From: Sipunculus nudus
Taxonomy: Eukaryota; Annelida; Sipuncula; Golfingiida; Sipunculidae
Assembly: GCA_026874595.1 (NCBI GenBank)
Contig: CM049313.1
Location: forward strand, 41,446,659 to 41,510,658
DNA: 64,000 nucleotides
Direction of reading: 5' to 3'
Positions 11,380 to 23,365 of the stretch are shown here, in pieces. Position 1 is the first letter of the stretch; each line of letters starts with the position of its first letter. The position numbers and the translations under genes are program-made. The notes beneath the pieces are model-generated. The model searched no databases, was not told the origin of the DNA, and saw nothing but the letters and a program-made list of their open reading frames with translations.

Positions 11380-12493
11380 CGTCTTCCCCGATTCATTCCA
11401 CGATTCTGTTGCATACTACTGTATCTCATCACCTCTGGTATTGGTTGGTTGACTTGTTCTTCAAATCGCTCATCGCTGTGTCTCACATCACCAATTGTTG
11501 GTTAATTGATCCGCTCTTCTATTCGTTCCAGTCGATGCAATATATTTCTCATTGCACCGGATGATGATGTTTGCGACCTCTCATCAGTTAAACGTGTTTC
11601 CAGTGCGTCGAGACGTCTGATAATTCATTGCATATCAGACTCATAACTTTGTGATTGTGGTGCATCATGTTGTTGATGGAGCTGGGCCTTCTTTGGTCTG
11701 GCTGTATGCTGACCTCTTAATTCCTGTTCCGCACCTCTCACTATCCGTCTCAATTCATCAAAGCTCTTGCCCGTATCATACTTGTGCCTGGTGGCGTTCT
11801 TTAATCTGTCATCTTTTAACCCAGTCCAGAATCTGATTTTGATCATATCGTCAGTTAATCCTAATTCCAGAAGGCCCTTTTCTCTGGCTTGGTGTAATAT
11901 ATCTTCTAATCTACACCCCCATGCTGCAACGGACTCACCTTCCTCCTGGCACTGAGTGAAGAACTGTTGTAACAAGGCTTCGCCAGTAATTACAGTTCCA
12001 TAAATTCCATCCAACTTCTGAATGATCTGTTCAATTGTGGCTTCCTGGCCCAGTTGGAGTAAAACTTTCGCGGTTTCGCCTCTCAGGGACCTCCTTACGG
12101 CTTGGCGTATCACTGGTTGGGGGTGAATGGCATCTCTTTGTAAACACTGTATTTCATACCTCCAGACATCTATGGATACCTCGCCTTTCGGCACCGGAAT
12201 TTCCCCAGAAAAAAGGATATCCTTGAAGCTTGTGAGTAGGTGTACGGCGTATACGTAAAGAACTGTTCTCCCATGTGAGGTGAAGTGGCACACGGATCGA
12301 ATTGTTCATACCCTACTGCTCCTTCAGTCCTACCTTCGGACTTCACTACAGACGGTCTACTGACTACATATCTCCCAGGTTTCTGAAGGTACAATGCCAT
12401 CTTATCCAGCTCTGTATCTGACAGCTCATGCTCCTGCGGATCCTGAGATTCCTGTACATTTTCAGAGTCAGGCTTTGGTGGATCCATCGGCAT
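11380..12493 (-). pseudogene. Element B gag (PNMA-like capsid)
   Basis: The minus strand starts at ATG 12493 (MPMDPPKPDSE). After a frameshift near 12235 it reads FSGEIPVPKGEVSIDVWRYE, then VIRQAVRRSLRGE, KLDGIYGTVITGEALLQQF and EEGESVAAWGCRLEDIL. This is the capsid signature of Ty3/gypsy Gags related to paraneoplastic Ma (PNMA) proteins. In-frame stops lie near 11622 and 11500. The zinc knuckle expected after GNRCW is broken by a frameshift near 11340. The last coding stretch before protease is arginine- and glycine-rich (GMNRGRRFAGGF). Confidence 0.8.
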
Positions 12494-14016
12494 TTTGATG
12501 GATATGTATTGCGAAATTAAAGTTGTGATTGTGTAACTGGCCTTACTATAACTAATCCTAGTGCGCCTAGGATTTTATCGCATGAATACCTGCTAGAAGT
12601 TACACGTCTAGTTTACTGTATTCCGGCGACAATGTTAACTAAACTAATTGATCACTGAACATGTAGTGTGTGATAGAAACCAGTGCTCTAGATTCCTGAC
12701 ATGTTTGTTGACATTCACTACGGTATTGTCAGAAATGTAAACCTTGATAATAACTACTTGACTCTGAAGCTCAGTAATAAACATGTAAAAGAGCCTCATG
12801 AACATACAAGAGAGGGCGACATCACCAATATCTCTGGTAACATGCAAAATACACAATCCAATCACTACACCGTATTGATCAATATGTTCTATACTTCCAA
12901 GTTATCAAAAAGACCAACGGTATGTAGTATATTCAACTTGGGCATTAACATTTGTTTACGAATAGAAACCTATGCATCAGCCTAACTAGGCTAAACTAAT
13001 GTATACCGGTGAGGCAAAATGTTAAGGAATCGGGCCTTTACTCAAAATGTAAACTCAGATGTAAACAATGGCACTAACCTATGAGTGAATTCAAATGTAC
13101 ACCAGGGCATGTTGATCAACAAACTTAAACAGTCCAGAACACATGAAAGAGTAAGAGTCGCGTTTACCTGTAATCAGTTCGTAGGCCCTCACCTCACTCA
13201 CCAGCTAGGCCGACAGAATGAGAAGCGAGACAACACAAGCCGAAGACAAGTGTAGCAAACTGGGACTCTTAACAAAAAAAACTTACTGCCATTCACCGAT
13301 CATTTATATAACAATGGGCAATTTCCAAGGAAAACAAATCATCATCCTGCTAAACACCACTGGTCCTAAAACAAAATCCAGTGTGCAAGCCCAAGCACCA
13401 AAATGCCTAAGTCCTACAGGGCTTCAGTGTCGGAATAATAATTGAACAACAACACACTTGGGTGCCATAAATCCTAAAGTGCGATCTTAAAGTTTCTAAT
13501 TTGCTTTAAAAAATTCACTTCATATAAATATGAACAGTAACTCCTGCTCCAGGTTCACAGGAATAAAACACATAAATCAAACATTTGGGATAATGGCAAT
13601 CATCATCGTAATGTGGGTAAGTCCACAAATATGTTATGTCAATACAGAGTCCATTCTAAAGAATTCAAAATGTAAACATGCATCATACTCAACTTCCTGT
13701 AGTAGTGGTCCCCGGGAAGTACTTCCGCCTAACACACAAAATGGCGGACAAGTCCAAACACAATTTATAAAGTGACTGAATAAGTCCCGAAAAGGCAAAT
13801 CCTCGTGGAAAAACAAGAGTAATCCAAGCTCCTTGTCAACGAACGAACGGACCGTGCCAACGGACCGTTCCCTTCACCCTTGGAATCTCGGCCTTGGAGA
13901 GCAGTCCTGGAATCACAATGGCATATTGTTACTCCTGTACAGACATCACAAAGGAAAGTCACTGGCACTGGTGTTCCGCCTCTGTAGTTCCATTCATACA
14001 GTGAAGGTAGCCACTC
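12494..14016 (-). other. Element B untranslated leader (about 1.5 kb)
   Basis: This lies between the PBS and gag on the minus strand. No reading frame with a recognisable domain was found on either strand. The length is large for a gypsy leader. Confidence 0.5.
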
Positions 14017-14034
14017 GTCCCTTATCGGGCGCCA
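14017..14034 (-). other. Primer binding site at the right LTR of element B (tRNA-Lys-like)
   Basis: The minus strand reads TGGCGCCCGATAAGGGAC two bases inside the LTR. It differs from the left PBS at one position. This is the authentic 5' end of the element that encodes gag-pol. Confidence 0.8.
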
Positions 14035-14036
14035 TT

Positions 14037-14428
14037 TGTCACGGGGTGCGCACGATCGCCAGAACAATGGTGGCACCAGCTGGACTGAAGGGTTTGGGCG
14101 GCAGAATATGGAACACCAGAGTGGTTGACCAATGTGATTTATTCTGTAACGTATAAAGATGTGCAATATAAGTATCACATCGACGTGCGTGACAACAGGA
14201 AACGGCCAAATGCAAGGTTTCCTGGTCCGCTCTCGGTTATATTACATGACCTTTGACACTAATTATAATAACAACACTGGGGTGGGCCCTTTCCGCTTTA
14301 CATGTGTCTTTCTAATAACAAGAACTCCACACGGTCAGTTGCGCGCAAAACCAAACATAAGCGGTTGAACAACATGAGATACCGTAACATACAAGTCACA
14401 TTAGGGCCTAACATTCCAACCTATGACA
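14037..14428 (-). repeat. Right (5') LTR of element B (392 bp)
   Basis: On the minus strand it begins TGTCATAGGTTGG and ends CCCCGTGACA. It is similar over its whole length to 2956-3348 in inverted orientation. Confidence 0.9.
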
Positions 14429-15050
14429 TATAGATCTCATAAAGCTCTTTATCATACGCAAAACTGGTGTTTGTCTGTTATGGGAAAAATCACTTTTAAC
14501 TATGCAATGGTTTGACTTATCTGCCTAAAATTTTGTGAGTTTATACATCTTGGATAGCTTTCTTGATTTTGTGGTAGGTGGCACCACCTACATTTATGTT
14601 TATGCTGCAGACATCCAAGCTTATATTTCCGGAACTGTTTGACTGATTGGGCAAAAAGTTTGCATGTGTATAGATCTCACATAGCTCTTTATCATACACA
14701 ATAAGTTTGCATGTGTATAGATCTCACATAGCTCTTTATTATACACAAAACTGGTGGCGCCACCTGCAACCCTTTTTGCACATCGTCTGTCCGTTTGTCT
14801 GCCTTGGATAAAATCACTCATATATTGGCAGTGGTTTGACTTTTTACATTTGTATACAACTTTGATAGCTCTCTGGATTTTGTGGTAGATGGCACAACCT
14901 ATACATACACATTTTGGCTGCAGACATCTATACCAATATGCAACACACCTCGCTCTATTTCCCCTTGTTACTCAACCATGCCTCATGTAACCCGTCCCAC
15001 TCTTATTTCGGCGGATACACATAGTCGCTTGTCAACTACCCGTATTCTAG

Positions 15051-16866
15051 TTTAAAAAAGTTATGGGCCCTAACATAATGCATTTTGTAAATAATCAGGA
15101 AAGAAATTTGATCACTTAACACAAAACTTGTTAGAGCTAAGCACTGCTCTGGATTTAATTTTCAAAGTATGTTTTTGTTAGCATTTCAACTGTTAACACC
15201 ATATGGCCAAAATGTTTAATATAGCACAGAAATGATCCTAGGGTAGTGACTTCTGAAGTTTGTTCAAATGGTCACTTTTCAGTGACTTTTGGCTAAGTTA
15301 TGGGAAGCTGAATTTAGTCATATGCCATAACAGCCCATTTTAGCTCAGTGGCTACAAAGATCTTCTTCTCAAAAACCACCAGGCCAAATTCTTAAATCTC
15401 ACACATTAATTATCCTCAGATGTTGATAATTTAAGTTTGTTCAAATGGTTTTGGTTCAGTGCTTTTTGGCTGAGTTACAGGAAGCTGAACTTAGCCATTT
15501 TGCTGTATCTTCCTATATGAGTTATAAACCTGCAAAACGTTTTTCGACTGATGCCACTGAAGCCAGTTTGTTAAATATTTTACAAGAATAATCCCTACAA
15601 TTATTCTTATAATAATTGTCATTAATGGTTCCACATGAATGATTTTTGGCTGAATTATGGAGCTTGAATTGAGTCATTTTACACTATATGTTTGCTGTGT
15701 GATGCTGTTACATCTAGCCTGGCACCAGTTTATCAGCATCTATTACATCATGCCACTAGACATTTAGATTTCAGGTTATCTTTGGTTAATATTGACAAGA
15801 AAGTTTTTTAAAAGCTTTTAAAAAATTTAGAATTATGATTTAAGTTATTCATCATACCAGGCAATGTTACAATCATGGATATTCAGCTCTCTGTGGCTTT
15901 ATAAAGCAACTGTAGGTGGATTATAAATTATTGGTATCCCTACTCAACTTAATTAAAAAATTTGCCATCATTGAGATATATCTGTATTTTAATTTTGCAT
16001 TCAGTATGTATCCATAATAATTTTACATATATTCCTGATTTCTTTCTTATAAAAAGTCAGCTGAAAAGCATTTTGTATTGGGAAAATAAATTTCAAAGTT
16101 ATTACAAGTAGGGACCACTTTTGTGTAAAGATGGCAGCACTTGGTTTACCATTGGCAGATTGCCAGTGCCTTGATGTTGGCCATTAGCCAAGATGATGTC
16201 AGCTCTATAAATAGTTTTGGCACAGTGCCAGGATTGGAAGAAGTGCAGCCAGGTATAGGTCAAGAGTTCACTCTGTGCAGTAGCTGCATTCTATTTATAG
16301 CTTTGGCAGACTGCTCACTGCATCATATTTGGCACCAAAGTGCAGCCTGAATCTATTTATAGCTTTGGCAGACTGCCAACTGTGTCAGATTATGCAACAG
16401 GTCAAGAGTTCACTCAGTGCAGCCAGGTACAGGTCAAAAGTTCACTCAGTCTAGCAAGGTGCAGGTCAAGGGTTCACTCATTGCAGAAGCTTGAGGCAGC
16501 AATTTGTCACAGGTCACTCGGGGGCAACTGCCTTACTCATCTTAGCCTTGTCAGCCCAGTGCATCAAACTCTGGGGAAGTTTGATGTATTGGACTGATAT
16601 TTTTACCTGTCTATGTGTCATTGATGGTATTCTCATTTACAAGACAGGTGGTGCCACCACATTGACTTTTGCAGTGTATGCGCCTGCTTATTTCTACAGA
16701 GGTATTTTATACATCAGCCTAAAATTGGGCATGTTTATACATATCGGGTAGCTTTATAGTGTACAAAATAGGTGGCGCCACCTACAATAATTTTTGCACA
16801 GTGTATGTCCCTGCTAATTTCATAGGAGGGGTTTGTTTGACATACTGGTGGTGCCAGCTACAATCA
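15051..16866 (+). other. Repeat-derived spacer without genes
   Basis: The first ~110 bases continue the H5-type fragment interrupted at 2443. The rest is AT-rich. A degenerate repeat built on CTATTTATAGCTTTGGCAGA occurs at about 16140-16510, and a fragment with GGTGGCGCCACC lies near 16771. No coding sequence is supported. Confidence 0.5.
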
Positions 16867-18226
16867 TTGTATCTGCCAAAACAGTTTTGCGGATACTATG
16901 TTTTCAGTCAGACGCCGACCCTGCTGCCATCGCCGCATAGGTTTCCGGAGAACTACTCCATAACCACTGGGCAGAATTTTTTAAAATTCGGAATTATGAC
17001 TGGTCACATGTTAACTGCTGCGCCTCATTTTTGGTTGACCTCTTACCTTTCCTCTCTGCCCAGCGTCCATTTGTGTGGCTGTTTCCACACATAAACCCAC
17101 ATATCTCAGTAATCGTTTGACCAATAAGGCTAAAGATTTTGCACAAATGTAGCCCTTGGAAAGCTTTAAATCATACACTAAAAATGATGGCGCCACCTGC
17201 AACCATTTTTGCACAGCGTCCATCTGTTAATCAGCCTTGGGATAAAAACACTCATATCTCTGCATTGGTTGGACTTATCCACCTGAAATTTTGCTTGTGT
17301 ATACATTCCGGACAGCTTTCTTGATTTTATGACAGGTGGCGCCATCTACATTCATGTTTAAGCTGCAGACATCCAAGCTCATATCTCGGGAACCGTTTGA
17401 CCAGTTGGGCCAAAATTTTGTATGTGCATAGATCTCTTATAGCTCTTTATCATATGCAAAACTGGTGGTGCCACCTGCCACAATTTTTGCACAGCATCCA
17501 TCTGTTCATCTGCCTTGGGATAAAATCACTCATATCTTGGCAGGATTTTGACTTATCCACTTGATATTTTGCAGGTTTATACATCATTGACAGCTTTCTT
17601 GATTTTATGACAGGTGGCACCACCTACATTCATGTTGTAGCTGCAGACATCCAAGCTCATATCTCGGGAACCATTTGACCAGTTGGGCCAAAATTTTGCA
17701 TGTGTATAGATCTCCCATAGCTCTTTATCATATGCAAAACTGGTGGTGCCACCTGCCACCATTTTTGCACAGCGTCCGTCTGTTTGTCTGCCGTGGGCTA
17801 AAATCACTCATATCTCAGTAGTGGTTTGACTTATCCACCTGAAAGTTTATACATCTTGGATAGTTTCTGGATTTTTTTGCAGGTGGCACCACCTACATAT
17901 TTGTATATGCTGCAGACATTGAGGCTTATATTTCAGGACTGGTTTGACTTATTCCCCTGAAATTTTGCATGTGTATAGATCTCATATCTCTGCATTTGTT
18001 GGACTTATCCACCTAAAATTTTGCATGTGTATACATCCTGGACAGCTTTCTTGATTTTATGACAGGTGGCGCCACCTACATACACATTTTGGCTGCAGAC
18101 ATCCAGGGTATTATGAAACACACCTCACTCTATTTCCCCTTGCCACTCAATATATTCCTCACTTCACCTTTCCCACTCTGATTTTGGCAGATACAGGTAG
18201 ATGCTTGTTGACTACCCATATTCTAG
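16867..18226 (+). mobile_element. Helentron-like element, family H2, intact ends
   Basis: It starts TTGTATCTGCCAAAAC with a hairpin to GTTTTGCGGATA. It ends TTGGCAGATAC...CATATTCTAG followed by T. Three to four internal units of roughly 280-300 bp repeat the text TGCAGACATCCAAGCTCATATC and GGTGGCGCCACC. There is no coding capacity. It is the full-length reference copy for the family in this window. Confidence 0.65.
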
Positions 18227-18830
18227 TTTTTGTGTTGTGTGCACCCATGCCAGAATTGCAGCAGTGATGTATGTTTAATTGTTTCTTGTTCTAAGTGTTT
18301 AGTACTTGCATTGTTCATATACATGTTACACATGTTCTTGAAAAGTAATGGTCCAGCATTGAAGCATTATACCTGGTGTAATCTCATTGCACAGGTTCGC
18401 ATTAGGCCTGTAGGCCTTGTTCAAATTTTATAAGTTATTAGTATAAATATAAAATTAGTTCCTTAAATTTTGCCAAACTTTGACCATGGCACGTTTGTTT
18501 CCTGAGAGCACTGTTGATATAATTATCATATCATGCACACATAAGGATTTCAACTTTGTAGTTTAGAAAGCCAAAAGAAATTGGCCAAAATTGTAGCTTT
18601 TATTTATGTTTTAATGAGACCATGTCAGACCCAGGCTCTACCCAGCCCCTCTTCAGTCACCGGTATGTTGACCTTGTTGACCTTTCAGCAAATTATGCAT
18701 GCTTGAAGCCAGGCATGCACCGGGGCAGCCAGGTAGCTTTTGGCCAGCCACAGTTGATCAAGGTGTCCAACCCAACTCATCTAGTAGTTGTTTTGAAAAA
18801 CAACATAACAATAAACAATAAATTAATTAA

Positions 18831-20857
18831 TTGTATCCCCAGACAAAGTCGGGGGATACTATGTTTTCATACCGGTCACGCCGCCGCCGCCGCCGCCGCA
18901 TGTAAATCTTGTTGGCGCATTAAACCCAAAAAATATTTCACGGAACTTTACCAAACTTGGTATATGTATAGATATGGGTAAGAGGACGACGCCTATTTAA
19001 AATGAGGTCATGACCTTTACTAGGAGAGTGTCCTTGACCTTGAATAGGTCCAATAATGGGGAAAATCACACAAATTCTTTTATATCTCAAGAAATCTTGC
19101 ATGGATTTATCCCAAAATCAAGTTGATGGAAGATCATGGATAGGGTTGTCATATTCCAGAAACTGGTGGTGCCACCTATTATTCTTTACTTGTTTTCGTG
19201 CCGTTTAATACCCCCAAAATTGCCACCTTACAGTACTGTGAGCATTATAAGTCAAAAACTAATGGACAGATTTCTTTTATATTATGCATATACATAGGTA
19301 TGGGTTATGGGATGATGTTTATTTAAATTGGGGTCATGACCTTTCCTATGATAGTGGCCTTGACCTTGAATATTGCCATATATGGTGAAAATCACACACC
19401 TCTTATGATATCTCCAGTGTTGATAGCCATATGGGTTTCAAACATGACTTATGTATGGCCACCATTAAAGTAAGAACCCTATAGGTTCTAGGGTCATGAG
19501 GTCAAAGGTCAAGGTCACTGGACTGGCATTTTAAAAGATACTGTGGATGCATTTTAAGCAAAACTTTCATCCTAGGTCTTTCATCTTGCACATATAGTTC
19601 ACCTGCCAAGAGAGGAAGTCCCCTATCAGTTTTGAGGTCACAAGGTCAAAGGTGAAGGTCACAGGAGCCATCTGTCCAAAAATTAGTTCCTGGATGATAA
19701 TTCCTGCTTTTATTGATGTATGGATTTCAAACGTGACTTGTATATGTCCCATTGGAAAAGTAAGACCCAAATTGATTTTGGGGTCATGAGGTCAAAGGTC
19801 AAGGTCACAGGACACATCTTTAAAAAAATTGTGGATGCATTTTCAGCCAAATATTTCATCTCAGATCTTTCATGTTGCACATATAGTTCACCTGCCAAGA
19901 GAGGAAGAACCCTATAAATTTTGAGGTCACAAGGTCAAAGGTGAAGGTCACAGGAGCCATCTGTCCAAAAATTAGTTTCTGGATGATAATATCTTCTTTT
20001 ATTAATGTATGGATTTCAAACTTGACTTGTATATGTCCTATTGGAAAAGCAAGACCAAAATTGATTCTGGGGTCATGAGGTCAAAGGTCAAGGTCACAGG
20101 AAACCTCTTTAAAAAGATTGTGGATGCATTTTCAGCCAAACAATTCATCTCAGATCTTTCATCTTGCATAGAAAGTTCACCTGCCAAGAGTGGAAGACCC
20201 CTTTCAATTTTTGAGGTCACAAGGTCAAAGATGAAGGTCACAGGAGCCATCTGTCCAAAAATTAGTTTCTGGATGATAATTCCTACTTTTAATGATGTAT
20301 GGATTTCAAACTTGACTTGTATATGTCCTATTGGAAAAGCAAGACAAAATTGATTTTGGGGTCAAAGGTCAAGGTCACAGGACACATCTTTAAAAAGATG
20401 TGGATGCATTTTCAGCCAAACATTTCATCTCAGATCTTTCATCTTGCACATATAGTTCTCCTGCCAAGAGAGGAAGAACACTATCAATTTTGAGGTCACA
20501 AGGTCAAAGGTGAAGGTCACAGGAGCCATCTGTCCAAAAATTAGTTTCTGGATGATAATTCCTGCTTTATTGATGTATAGATTTCAAACCTGACTTGCAT
20601 ATGTCCCATTGGAAAAGCAAGACCCAAATTGATTTTGGGGTCATGAGGTCAAAGGTCAAGGTCACATGACACATCTTTAAAAAGATCAAGGTCACAGGAC
20701 CAACATCTTCAACAAGATTGTTGATTGTTAGATGGAAGAAACAATAAATATGCCAAGTGTCAGTATATGCTGCTTAAAATGGGGGTCTATTCTTGAAGGG
20801 GGGGCGCCTATTATGTCTGGGGATACTCAGGCACCTGCGGTGCCAAGAAATGTCTAG
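18831..20857 (+). mobile_element. Helentron-like element, family H1
   Basis: The 5' end is TTGTATCCCCAGACAAAG and folds into a TCCCC...GGGGGA hairpin. The 3' part has TGTCTGGGGATA (the inverted match to the 5' end), a GGCACC-TGC-GGTGCC hairpin, and a terminal TCTAG 12 bases later. The flanks are ...AATTAA and TTTTTA..., with no target duplication. The hairpin followed by CTAG is the classic Helitron 3' architecture. The inverted motif near both ends is typical of Helentrons. No protein is encoded. Confidence 0.7.
19430..20690 (+). repeat. Tandem repeat inside H1 (period about 280-290 bp, four to five units)
   Basis: GATGTATGGATTTCAAA or a close variant recurs near 19716, 20005, 20294 and 20574. 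Each unit carries GAGGTCAAAGGTCAAGGTCAC and a CTGCCAAGAGAGGAAG block. The AGGTCAAAGGTCA cores are direct repeats of a nuclear-receptor-like half site, but this may be coincidence of composition. Confidence 0.7.
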
Positions 20858-21849
20858 TTTTTATTGGTTTTTAATAACAAATTAAAGAAAATTAATAGGA
20901 AAGGAACTTAATAGTTGATGAGTAACAGGAAATTATCTTGCAGTTACTGATGATGTAAGAATCTTGTATGGATGGATAGAATGTTAATGTCAGTGTTATT
21001 CCCAATAACACCATGCAGTCATCTATGGTATTTTTCAGTTCCATTTTAATGATAAAAAAATAAATCATATTATCCATTACTAATCATAAGGGATCATGTG
21101 AAGGAAATTAATGATAGACAATAATGCATTTGATAATATTAATCTAGATTCCTACTGTGTCTAGTGTGTAGATTGATGTGAAAGTAGTCCAAAGTGAATA
21201 TATTACATTTAATGTTTTTTTTTAAAATAAATAAAAGCCATAAAACCAGGTACTTTTGATCATTATTTAAATTTGTGAGTCTTGTATATTCTGGATTCTC
21301 AACATCATTGTTTGGCTCAAACTGAATAAATACTAGACATTTTGCGAATGCTTTACAAATGTATTTGAATACAAATATGAATATGTACTGCATTATATAA
21401 TTTCTTGCATAAGAATGGGAATTCAGGTAAAAATGAAAGTATTTGAATACCAGTTCAGATACTTTCAAAATGTATTCATGAATGCATTCATGAATATATT
21501 TTATAATATTATTTTAATAATCATTTTAGATATATTTTATTTAAAAAAATCATATGATTTTCTTATTATTTTTTTTAATAAAAATTATATTGGCACAATA
21601 TTTGTTATAAAATTTTAATAAATAGTTTAACTCTTTTATTATATGTGCTTCTTTTAAGTTATATGGCCAAGTCAAAATCTGTGTGACAATAGCACTCTAT
21701 TTGTTAATAAAATAAGTGAAATTGATCCTCTTCCCTGGCTCCAAAGATACCATCAAAATCATAAATAAGCTTAACACCTACAACTCATAATACAGCTTAT
21801 ATTTATTACCACACAAAACCAGCATGTGCTTCATTTCCAAATCAAATTT
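20858..21849 (+). other. AT-rich spacer, nothing recognised
   Basis: There are only short reading frames with no domain, no RNA gene and no transposon ends. The region is rich in A/T runs. Confidence 0.5.
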
Positions 21850-23018
21850 TTATGCCCCCGCCACAAAGTGGCCGGGGCATATAGTTTTACCCATGTCAGT
21901 CATTCCGTCCTTCCGAAATCAAACAGTAGTACGGACTTTTTTTCGCAATGCCTGCAGATATTGGCGTGATTTTTGGTGTGTGGGCAGATAATGACAAGTT
22001 ACAGATCTAGTTCGCGTTTCGTCCAAGTTGACTTACTTTTGACTGTTTTACGGCTCCTAAACTTAGAAAATTTCATGAAAAATAGAAATTTCATGACAAA
22101 TACACATGTACGGACTTTTTTTTGCAATGCCTGCAGATATTGGCCTGATTTTTGGTGTGTGGGCAGATATAGACCAGTTACAGATCGAGTTCGCGTTTCT
22201 CCCGGTTGACATACTTTTGACCGTTTACGGCTCCTAAACATAGAAAATCTCATGAAAAATATTAACTTTCATGACAAATACACATGTACAGCCTTTTTTT
22301 AGCAATGCCTGCAGATATTGGCCTGATTTTTGGTGTGTGGGCAGATATTGACCAGTTACAGATTGAGTTCGCGTTTTGTCCCAGTTGACCTACTTTTGAC
22401 TGTTTTACGGCTCCTGAACATAGAAAATTTTATAAAAAATATAAATTTTTTAATGACAAATACACATGTACAGACTTTTTTTCGCAATACCTGCAGATAT
22501 TGGCCTGATTTTGGGTGTGTGGGCAGATAATGACCAGTTACAGATTGAGTTCATGTTTCGTCCTGGTTGACCTACTTTTGACTGTTTTACGGCTCCTGAA
22601 CATAGAAAATTTCATGAAAAATATTAATTTTCATGACAAGTGCACATGTACAGACTTTTGTTTGAAATGCCTGCAGATACAGGCCTGATTTTTGGTGTGT
22701 TGGCAGATAATGACCAGTTAGAGATTGAGTTTCGTGTTTTGTCCCAGTTGACCTGCTTTTGACCGTTTGACTGCTCCTGAACATAGAAAATTTCATGAAA
22801 AATAGAAATTTTCATAACAAATGCATATGTACAGACTTTTTTTCCTCAGTGCCTGCAGATGCTTGCCTGATTTTTGGTGTGTGGGCATTAATGACCAGTT
22901 ACAGATTGAGTTCGTGTCTTGTTCCAGTGGACCTACTTTTGACCGTTTGACTGCTCCTGAACATAGAAAATTTCATGAAAAATAGAAATTTTCATGACAA
23001 ATGTACATGTACAGCCTT
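21850..23018 (+). mobile_element. Helentron-like element, family H3, 3'-truncated, with internal repeats
   Basis: It starts TTATGCCCCCGCCACAAAG, and the hairpin pairs with GGCCGGGGCATA. Six to seven units of about 175-180 bp follow (TGCCTGCAGATATTGGCCTGA, GGTGTGTGGGCAGATA, TTTTACGGCTCCTGAACATAG). The expected CTAG 3' end is absent, because the text changes to another repeat at 23018. A copy with both ends is on the minus strand at 56455-57285. Confidence 0.65.
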
Positions 23019-23365
23019 TTTTAGCCCTCAGCTCATAGGCTGATGGGCTATTGTCGTCACCCAAGCTGTCCGTCTGTCCGTCCGGCCAGCGTCTGTTAAC
23101 TTTTACCTTGTGAGCGGGATATCTCTAAAAGGATTCCTGTTAGAATTTTATTTCATCAGTGAAGATGTATAACAATAAAATCTCTGTCAAGTTCGAAGAT
23201 GGGTGACCTTGACCCATTTTTCTACATTTTAGAGCTGAGAAGCTTATATCTCAGGAACCATTGTGAGGATTTTCACAAAACTTACTATGATCATAGGGAT
23301 TGATGGTCGGTACGTACTGCACAATTTGGTTGCACCACCTACAATTTTTTATTTTTAGCGAACCT
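23019..23365 (+). repeat. 5' fragment of another hairpin-start repeat (H4)
   Basis: It starts with TAGCCCTCAGCTCATAGGC, which folds back on GCTGATGGGCTA. It is followed by a CTGTCCGTCTGTCCGTC stretch like those just inside other families. It stops near 23360. The role as a fifth Helentron-like family is inferred. Confidence 0.45.

Larger units (their letters stand above)
2956..14428 (-). mobile_element. Ty3/gypsy LTR retrotransposon B with oppositely oriented LTRs
   Basis: Internal order on the minus strand is PBS, leader, gag, protease, reverse transcriptase, RNase H and integrase (Ty3/gypsy order). The integrase stops partway, just before a 5' LTR plus PBS that runs in the opposite direction. 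The element is flanked by TATA duplications. It carries several stops and frameshifts, so it is dead. Element A (3920-8508) sits inside its integrase. By eye the two LTRs differ at roughly 25 of 393 positions, so the insertion is not recent. Confidence 0.85.
2444..15050 (+). mobile_element. Non-autonomous Helentron-like element, family H2, split by retrotransposon B
   Basis: The element starts with TTATATCCGCC, followed by a TCCGCCAAAAC/GTTTTGCAGA hairpin. It ends with GGCGGATAC, a TAGTC/GACTA-type subterminal stem and a terminal CTAG at 15047-15050. The two ends share an asymmetric inverted motif (ATCCGCC/GGCGGAT). Insertion between A and T without target duplication fits Helitrons. The body is built from units containing the palindrome GGTGGCGCCACC. 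Without element B it is about 1.1 kb and has no coding capacity. Related copies lie at 16867-18226, 24085-24972 and, on the minus strand, 57286-58516. Confidence 0.65.

Noticed and set aside
13833-14156. Plus-strand 107-codon frame resembling the tail of the 3229-3876 frame
   Set aside because: The shared protein text is only the LTR read in the same direction in both places. It is not a conserved protein domain.
19430-20690. AGGTCAAAGGTCA direct repeats as nuclear-receptor response elements
   Set aside because: They are part of a transposon tandem core and low in information. No promoter is nearby.
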